DNA of 9,815 bases from Anaerolineae bacterium CG2_30_64_16 (lineage in GTDB: Bacteria > Chloroflexota > Anaerolineae > CG2-30-64-16), in assembly GCA_001871755.1 (NCBI GenBank), contig MNXL01000158.1, forward strand, positions 1 through 9,815, written 5' to 3'. Below the pieces are notes generated by a model that saw only the letters and a list, made by a program, of their open reading frames with translations, was not told where the DNA came from and did not search any database. The translations under genes and the position numbers were made by a program. Below, piece by piece: positions 5,503 to 9,815 of the stretch (positions are counted from its first letter, which is position 1; each line of letters begins with the position of its first letter).

Positions 5503-6541
5503 CGCCCGCCTCCCCGGCGGCCTCCAGCAGGCGCACGACGTCGGCGTGGGCCGCCTCGGCTGCCTTGCGATCGGTGGCATACCCGCGCTCGGTGGCGCGC
5601 AGCAGGGCAGCCACGCGTTCTGGATCGCGATACACTCCCACGATGGCGCGCTGCAACCTGGCAGCATCCTCCAACCCGAGGATCAGCGGATCAGCGCTGG
5701 CGACGCGAGCCATCAGACTTCTTGTCGCGGCAGCGGTTGCATCCAGTACATCCGAGTCGCGCAGCGGAAAGTTCAATTCTGGGTCTTTGGCCTTCAGCAG
5801 GTCATAGACCCGCTGGGTCAGCTCCAGGTTGCTGAAGATCTCGCAGTTGGAGAAGACCACGCCCGCCAGCGCGTTCTTGATGCGGCCCTGGCGGCTCGAC
5901 ACCGCGCCGTAACGTGTGCTCCGTAGGACGTTGCCCATGGCGTACACCCACTCGCCCAGTGTCACGTCCTTGAGAGTCTCGATTTCGAGGAAGTGGGTCT
6001 CCGGCTTGACGTAGGGTTCTTCGTAGATGGCCTGAGACGGTGTGCCGGTCTCTGGATCGCGCATGGTGCTGTTGTCGTACAACGCGTTGCCGGTGCGCTT
6101 GGCGGCCACAACCCCTGCGCCCAATAGGCTGAAGGCATCGTCGGTGATCACGCGCGACTTCTGCGCGCCGCCACCGCCGACTGCGTAGCCGTACAACATG
6201 CAGTCAATGCAGCGCTCACAAGCGTTGTTGCGGTTCAAAGCGCAGACGCCGCTCCGTTCGTCCTTCGCGTAGAGCAGGCCGTTGTCGCGCAGCAGCTCGC
6301 GACCTGTACGCCGTTCGACGGCAGTCTGCTTACGCTTGGTGATCACGACACGTTGCAGGATCGTCGCGTCCTGTTCTCCGGCGCGCACGAATTCCTTGGA
6401 CAGGTCTTCGCCGGCGCCCTCGGTGCGAAATAACGCTTCGGATTGGGTCTTGCGGACGATGATCAGGCTGACGTAATGGCCCAACGGGAAGTTGCTGTAG
6501 GCTGTCAGCAGACGGTTCTGGTGCTGTGTCAGGATAGACAT
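5489..6541 (-). CDS. csc2: Type I-D Cas7-family backbone protein Csc2, 350 aa
   Basis: Cas7-like protein that forms the crRNA-binding filament of the type I-D complex. Seen: the N-terminus runs MSILTQHQNRLLTAYSNFPL, and a four-cysteine cluster C100, C108, C111 and C114 (CALNRNNACERCIDC) is followed by a glycine-rich stretch (YAVGGGGAQKSRV). Later there is a conserved-looking ETHFLEIETLKDVTLGE segment (181-197). Family knowledge: a structurally characterised archaeal Csc2 carries a zinc-binding insert and an RRM-type core, and the cysteine cluster matches that insert. The tail (RLLEAAGEAGDDDE) is acidic. The frame is open 10 codons further upstream to 6571, but AAGGAGG at 6551-6557 with a 9-nt spacer selects the ATG at 6541. 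The 3' end overlaps csc1 by 14 nt, implying translational coupling. Confidence 0.95.
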   Translation of the reverse strand: MSILTQHQNRLLTAYSNFPLGHYVSLIIVRKTQSEALFRTEGAGEDLSKEFVRAGEQDATILQRVVITKRKQTAVERRTGRELLRDNGLLYAKDERSGVCALNRNNACERCIDCMLYGYAVGGGGAQKSRVITDDAFSLLGAGVVAAKRTGNALYDNSTMRDPETGTPSQAIYEEPYVKPETHFLEIETLKDVTLGEWVYAMGNVLRSTRYGAVSSRQGRIKNALAGVVFSNCEIFSNLELTQRVYDLLKAKDPELNFPLRDSDVLDATAAATRSLMARVASADPLILGLEDAARLQRAIVGVYRDPERVAALLRATERGYATDRKAAEAAHADVVRLLEAAGEAGDDDE

Positions 6542-6550
6542 GGGTAGGCT

Positions 6551-6557
6551 CCTCCTT
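6551..6557 (-). promoter_or_regulatory. Ribosome binding site deciding the csc2 start
   Basis: AAGGAGG on the minus strand, 9 nt before the ATG at 6541. It rules out the longer frame that opens at 6571. Confidence 0.85.
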
Positions 6558-6574
6558 GGGATGAATGTCATCGG

Positions 6575-6964
6575 TTATGAAGCAGGCTTCTCTTTGACCG
6601 GGATCTGCTCGCGGAGATAGAACAGATAGGCCGACCGCAGGCCCTTAGTGTCGGCCAGCAGACGATTGACGTTGCTGCGGTATGCTTCGCCCAGCACGCC
6701 GTCGAAAAACAGGTCAACGTAGACTTTCACCTTCTCGCGCTTGGTACGGCCGGGCTTGTACTCCTCGGACGCGATCGCCTCCAGGTGACGGAAGATCTCT
6801 TCTGTCAGTTGAGCGCGCAGGGTGTCCAGCCCGAACGCCTCGCTCTTGCCTTCCAGGCCGTCCAATAACATGTCGAACGGCTTGAGCAGCGCGTTGCGTT
6901 CCAGGCTGCGGCCGATGATGTGCGCGTCCCAAGCCATCTCGGCCAACTTCTGTAATTGTTTCAC
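6575..6964 (-). CDS. cas11d: Predicted Cas11d small subunit, internal translation product of cas10d, 129 aa
   Basis: A second, in-frame translation start inside cas10d. Codon 809 is GTG (6962-6964). It is preceded by AAAGGAGG (6972-6979), fully complementary to the 16S rRNA tail, at a 7-nt spacing. The product would begin MKQLQKLAEM and share the cas10d stop, giving 129 residues that look mainly helical. Family knowledge: in type I-D, I-B and I-C systems the small subunit Cas11 has been shown to arise by independent internal translation from the large-subunit gene, and several copies line the complex beside the Cas7 filament, helping to hold target DNA. Inference: this site has the position, spacing and length expected for Cas11d. 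The next in-frame Met (residue 818) has no comparable ribosome binding site. The sequence would also be translated as part of full-length Cas10d, so expression of the short form is predicted rather than seen. Confidence 0.75.
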   Translation of the reverse strand: MKQLQKLAEMAWDAHIIGRSLERNALLKPFDMLLDGLEGKSEAFGLDTLRAQLTEEIFRHLEAIASEEYKPGRTKREKVKVYVDLFFDGVLGEAYRSNVNRLLADTKGLRSAYLFYLREQIPVKEKPAS

Positions 6965-9388
6965 AGCCTCGCCTCCTTTGGTAAGCCCGCGCAGGTCGGG
7001 CAAGATTCGCCTGGTGATCGCAATACTCCGCCAGACGCGCACGGTCTTCTCTGGTTTGCCCTGGGCGGCCTTGAACTCGGTCAGCCGGTCGGCCGCATGG
7101 AACAGCCCCAGGCGGCTGTCACCGCCGAGCGCGCTTGCCAACGTGAGCAGCGGATTTTCTTCACGCTTCGGATTGTAGAGTTCACCGCGCAGTCGGTGGA
7201 GCGCGAGGAAATCGTCCCACAGTGTACCCAAAGCTCCCGTATCAAAGTCATTCTGCGGCAGCAATCCTGCGAATCCCAGCGCCACGTTATCCACGTACAG
7301 GTCGCCGAAATCAGCGCTGTTCAGCACCGGCACGGGCGAATCGGTCAGCAGCACTTTGCAGCCGAAGAAACGTTGGAGCAGGAGCACATTTTGCAGGGCG
7401 AACAGGAACTGCTCCGAATCGTTGTCGCCGGGACAGTTGAGCGGGAAGGTCAGCACGTTGCCGATGGCTTCGGTGTACTGCGGCAAGGCCAACCCGTTTT
7501 GATACGGCTTGCCCTGCTTGTTGCGCGTGGAAAAGGTCAGGCGCACCCGTCCGCTCTGCAACCACTCCCGGAAGGCGTCGTCGGTTTTCGTGAAGATCAC
7601 GGTCGTGTCCTGGGCCAGGATGTCCTGCACCTCGGCGCGCAGCGCGACCAGGAACACGTCGGTGTAGAAGCTGTACGGGTACAGGTGGAGGAAGACCGTC
7701 TTGATGCCCTTGAGGGATTGGCGCGTGAGCTTTTCCAGCGTAAACTGGACACGACATACATCACAGGCGTTGCGCTTCGGCTCGCGGCTCGATCCGCCTG
7801 GCAACCGGTTGGAGAAGCTTTGCACCGTCACGCTGGCGGGCACCTGGACTGCCATCAGGTTGTCCGTTGGGAACTCGGAGCCGCAGTAGCAGCACTGATG
7901 GTGGTTGGTCTCGACGTACTTGCGGAGCGTTGCGCCGAAGTCAATCGGCCGTTCAACGCCGAACGAGAACATCACATTGCGGGCCACGTAGTCGGCCAGG
8001 ACGGCGTAGTCGCCCAAGGAGGTTGTCTCGTCGGCCGCTTCGGTACCCATCAACGCCCGCCCATCAGCCAGGATTCGCTCGTACAGGGGCTCAGTCGTCA
8101 GGTCCAGGTCGCGCGCAATCACGTAAGCGCGTTGGTAGCGTGGGTCGCACAGGTTGTACACGGCCGCCGCGTCTGGGCCGATCTCCAGCATCCGGTAAAG
8201 GTACTGCCAGGCATCTCCCACCTGCCTGGCGAAGTGATCGGCCAGGAAGATGTAATACGAACGTAGGAGTTCCGCTGCACCCATGGCCACCTGTGTTTGT
8301 GGGTATAATGGACGATCGAGCTTGGCGCGTACGACCTGAGCCAGCTTCTCATCCCGCAGGTCTTTCAGCGCATCTTGCAACTCCTTCCGTCCCTTGGCTT
8401 CGTTCTCCTCGATCTTGAATCGTTTGCCGGCCACCTTGGCGGCGACCAGGTTGTATACCACGTTGAAGAGATCGTGAAATGACACACCTAACTCAAGGCA
8501 TTGCCTATCCACCATAATACCGGCCGGCCGCGCTTTAATGAACTTGGCGAAGTTGCCGCGGGACATCCCTGCTGCCTTGCGTGCCACTGCCTGGCCGATG
8601 GCAATCAGGTGGTCGGCATCCCACCTCACCGGCCTGGCCTTATCCATCAAGTAGGCGACACCATCTGGGTAGAAGAGCAGTGGTACCAGCCCAAAATGCT
8701 CCTTCAGGTAGTGGCTGATCTCGTTGTGGATGATGTTGGTCAACAGCCCCCGTTGCTCACTCATCTGATGATAGACAAAGACATACTGCTGCTCGGTGAC
8801 ACTGTTGAGGAAGGCGAGAAAGGCCTCCTTCTCCTGATGTTCGGTCAACGTGCCTGAGAGTTCCAGTGTGTCCAGTGCTTTCATCAGCGGGCACAAGACC
8901 TGTTCAAGCCGGTTGCGATCCAGGCGGTATGGGTTGTACGCCCTGACCAGCAGTTCGCCGGCCGTGTGGTAGTGGCCGGAGTGACAACGCACCAACGTAG
9001 TGATGTCAGCCAGATAATCGAGGTAAGCAGGAAAGAACCCCGGCGCGCCGATCTTCTCCAGTTCGGCCTGGATTGTCTCTCGGACGGCGATAGCATTGAA
9101 CGACTTGCGCCGGCTCTCAATCAGCTTGTTGATGTCGTGGATGGAGTAGGCGCAGTAGAGCACCCGCGTCTCATCGTCGCTAAGATCGAGGAGCGGCCGC
9201 AGTCGCTCGGCCGTGAACACACCATTGAGGAAGTGTACATACACCGGCTCGCCATGCTTCTTGCCGGTCTGAAAAATCGTCTTGTATGCGGCCAAGCCGT
9301 CATTGGCGACGTGCTCGATGTACGCGCCAATCACCGAATCGGGGTCGTTCCATCCGAGGGCAAACAACAGGTCTTGGAGTTGAGCCAT
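6575..9388 (-). CDS. cas10d: Type I-D CRISPR large subunit Cas10d (Csc3) with HD nuclease domain, 937 aa
   Basis: Large subunit of the type I-D interference complex, first gene of the operon. Seen: an N-terminal HD-type domain with H52, the HD pair H84-D85 in YSIHDINK, and a histidine cluster H136, H139 and H141 (RCHSGHYH). In the middle there is a zinc ribbon, C499/C502 and C542/C545 (CX2C-X39-CX2C). The C-terminal ~130 residues are helix-rich and resemble a small-subunit domain. No GGDD-type polymerase motif is visible. Family knowledge: in type I-D the DNA-cleaving HD domain is on Cas10d rather than on Cas3, which fits the HD-less Cas3 encoded downstream. The length is normal for Csc3. The ATG at 9388 is preceded by a perfect AAGGAGG (9394-9400, 5-nt spacer). 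The TAA stop is 33 nt before csc2. An internal start for Cas11d lies at codon 809. The family call is firm; the exact HD metal ligands are inferred. Confidence 0.95.
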   Translation of the reverse strand: MAQLQDLLFALGWNDPDSVIGAYIEHVANDGLAAYKTIFQTGKKHGEPVYVHFLNGVFTAERLRPLLDLSDDETRVLYCAYSIHDINKLIESRRKSFNAIAVRETIQAELEKIGAPGFFPAYLDYLADITTLVRCHSGHYHTAGELLVRAYNPYRLDRNRLEQVLCPLMKALDTLELSGTLTEHQEKEAFLAFLNSVTEQQYVFVYHQMSEQRGLLTNIIHNEISHYLKEHFGLVPLLFYPDGVAYLMDKARPVRWDADHLIAIGQAVARKAAGMSRGNFAKFIKARPAGIMVDRQCLELGVSFHDLFNVVYNLVAAKVAGKRFKIEENEAKGRKELQDALKDLRDEKLAQVVRAKLDRPLYPQTQVAMGAAELLRSYYIFLADHFARQVGDAWQYLYRMLEIGPDAAAVYNLCDPRYQRAYVIARDLDLTTEPLYERILADGRALMGTEAADETTSLGDYAVLADYVARNVMFSFGVERPIDFGATLRKYVETNHHQCCYCGSEFPTDNLMAVQVPASVTVQSFSNRLPGGSSREPKRNACDVCRVQFTLEKLTRQSLKGIKTVFLHLYPYSFYTDVFLVALRAEVQDILAQDTTVIFTKTDDAFREWLQSGRVRLTFSTRNKQGKPYQNGLALPQYTEAIGNVLTFPLNCPGDNDSEQFLFALQNVLLLQRFFGCKVLLTDSPVPVLNSADFGDLYVDNVALGFAGLLPQNDFDTGALGTLWDDFLALHRLRGELYNPKREENPLLTLASALGGDSRLGLFHAADRLTEFKAAQGKPEKTVRVWRSIAITRRILPDLRGLTKGGEAVKQLQKLAEMAWDAHIIGRSLERNALLKPFDMLLDGLEGKSEAFGLDTLRAQLTEEIFRHLEAIASEEYKPGRTKREKVKVYVDLFFDGVLGEAYRSNVNRLLADTKGLRSAYLFYLREQIPVKEKPAS
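6972..6979 (-). promoter_or_regulatory. Internal Shine-Dalgarno site for Cas11d
   Basis: On the minus strand this reads AAAGGAGG, 7 nt before the in-frame GTG at 6964. It encodes K804-G805-G806 of Cas10d, so it is inside a coding sequence. Its strength equals or exceeds that of the cas10d and csc2 ribosome binding sites, which is why the internal start is called. Confidence 0.75.
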
Positions 9389-9393
9389 TCGTG

Positions 9394-9400
9394 CCTCCTT
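9394..9400 (-). promoter_or_regulatory. Ribosome binding site of cas10d
   Basis: AAGGAGG on the minus strand, 5 nt before the ATG at 9388. It fixes the start of the first gene of the operon. Confidence 0.85.
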
Positions 9401-9427
9401 GCGACTGATTTGCTTTTTCTAGCCTTC

Positions 9428-9433
9428 ATTCTA
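9428..9433 (-). promoter_or_regulatory. Possible -10 box for the cas operon
   Basis: On the minus strand the sequence reads TAGAAT about 40 nt before the cas10d ATG, one base off TATAAT. No convincing -35 hexamer is seen at 16-18 nt upstream, so this is only a candidate. Confidence 0.25.
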
Positions 9434-9651
9434 CCACACTCCTCAGCCCACAACCACAGTCCCACCCCCCTGCGAGCGGCACGAGTTTCGCGCAATTTGG
9501 CCCACTCGACGCCACCGCCCGCCGCGCACAGCGTCCACAACATCTGCTTCTCGGGCGCCCCGCCGCATAAAAGAACGACCGCCCGCGCAGGGACGCGCCG
9601 GGACGGCCGGGAAATTGACGATCTGATCTGGCTGGTCACTCAGTGACATTC

Positions 9652-9659
9652 CGCTGCCT
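9652..9659. repeat. Target-site duplication, left copy
   Basis: CGCTGCCT abuts the left end of the MITE-like element and is repeated at 9805-9812 at its right end. The next base (T) also matches, so the duplication could be counted as 9 bp. Confidence 0.7.
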
Positions 9660-9804
9660 TCAATGTCATTAAGTTAAGACCTGACAGGTTTCCCGAAGTA
9701 GCGTTGCAAGCCGGATTCGGTCTCATCAGATGTGGATGTATGCTGAAAAGTGACCCCGACAACCTGTCAGGTCTGGGCTAGTTCCCTTATCTTAATGACA
9801 TTGA
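9660..9804. mobile_element. 145-bp MITE-like insertion with terminal inverted repeats
   Basis: The ends 9660-9678 and 9786-9804 are inverted copies matching at 18 of 19 positions (outer 14 bases TCAATGTCATTAAG perfect). Immediately outside, CGCTGCCT is directly repeated at 9652-9659 and 9805-9812, which looks like an 8-bp target-site duplication. A second inverted pair, AGACCTGACAGGTT (9677-9690) and its complement (9761-9774), lies inside. There is no transposase gene, so any movement would need one supplied in trans. I cannot name the parental insertion-sequence family. It lies about 270 bp upstream of cas10d, so it may affect operon expression. Confidence 0.75.
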
Positions 9805-9812
9805 CGCTGCCT
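9805..9812. repeat. Target-site duplication, right copy
   Basis: CGCTGCCT directly after the right terminal inverted repeat, identical to 9652-9659. Confidence 0.7.
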
Positions 9813-9815
9813 TGC

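Larger units (their letters stand above)
9389..9651. other. Leader region upstream of cas10d without a supported gene
   Basis: GC-rich stretch between the MITE-like element and the operon. It should hold the operon promoter. No ORF here has a convincing start or family. A plus-strand frame ending at 9646 (DGREIDDLIWLVTQ) has protein-like codons over its last 15 residues and may be the 3' scrap of a broken gene, but nothing upstream in that frame supports a gene. A 13-bp palindrome (GTCACT-C-AGTGAC) sits at 9635-9647. Confidence 0.5.

Noticed and set aside
5503..5667. Upstream extension of csc1
   Set aside because: It lies entirely within csc2 in another frame and is proline/alanine/arginine-rich; the ATG at 5502 has its own ribosome site.
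6956..8266. 436-residue plus-strand open frame opposite cas10d
   Set aside because: It is a shadow of the GC-rich cas10d codons, has no family signature and conflicts with a clear conserved gene on the other strand.
8304..8309. TATAAT on the plus strand inside cas10d as a promoter
   Set aside because: There is no acceptable -35 element 16-18 nt upstream and no plus-strand gene to serve; it falls in ordinary Cas10d codons.
9443..9649. Small minus-strand ORFs in the leader
   Set aside because: No ribosome binding site and no recognisable protein features; likely chance open frames in GC-rich DNA.

Overview
The window is most of a type I-D CRISPR-Cas operon. Every supported gene lies on the minus strand, so transcription runs from about 9400 down towards 1. 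The DNA is GC-rich. Its gene gaps are full of 7-8-nt tandem repeats and small inverted repeats of the kind common in Chloroflexota and, as heptanucleotide arrays, in filamentous cyanobacteria. A thermophilic or environmental Chloroflexota bacterium is my best guess, from repeat style and protein style only.

Layout from the upstream end: 9652-9813 holds a 145-bp gene-less insertion with terminal inverted repeats and an 8-bp target duplication, like a MITE. 9389-9651 is a leader with no supported gene. Then come cas10d/csc3 (9388-6575), with an apparent nested gene for the small subunit Cas11d (6964-6575), csc2/cas7 (6541-5489), csc1/cas5 (5502-4723) and cas3' helicase (4726-2408). These four are tightly packed (33-nt gap, 14-nt overlap, 4-nt overlap). 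After cas3 the architecture changes: cas6 (2262-1390), cas4 (1240-650) and an unrecognised 135-aa ORF (543-136) are separated by gaps of roughly 100-150 bp filled with hairpins and short tandem repeats. All three of these genes take their stop codon from inside a repeat. Positions 1-135 are tandem repeat. cas1, cas2 and the CRISPR array are not in the window; they may lie beyond the left edge.

How it works together: Cas6 cuts pre-crRNA. Cas10d (large subunit), Csc2 (backbone), Csc1 (Cas5-like) and Cas11d form the Cascade-like complex. In type I-D the HD nuclease sits at the N-terminus of Cas10d, and the Cas3 here is a helicase without an HD domain, as expected. Cas4 belongs to spacer acquisition. 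The most useful points for a second look are the internal GTG start for Cas11d with a perfect Shine-Dalgarno sequence, the unknown ORF bracketed by inverted heptad arrays, the MITE-like insertion, and the repeat-derived 3' ends of the distal genes.
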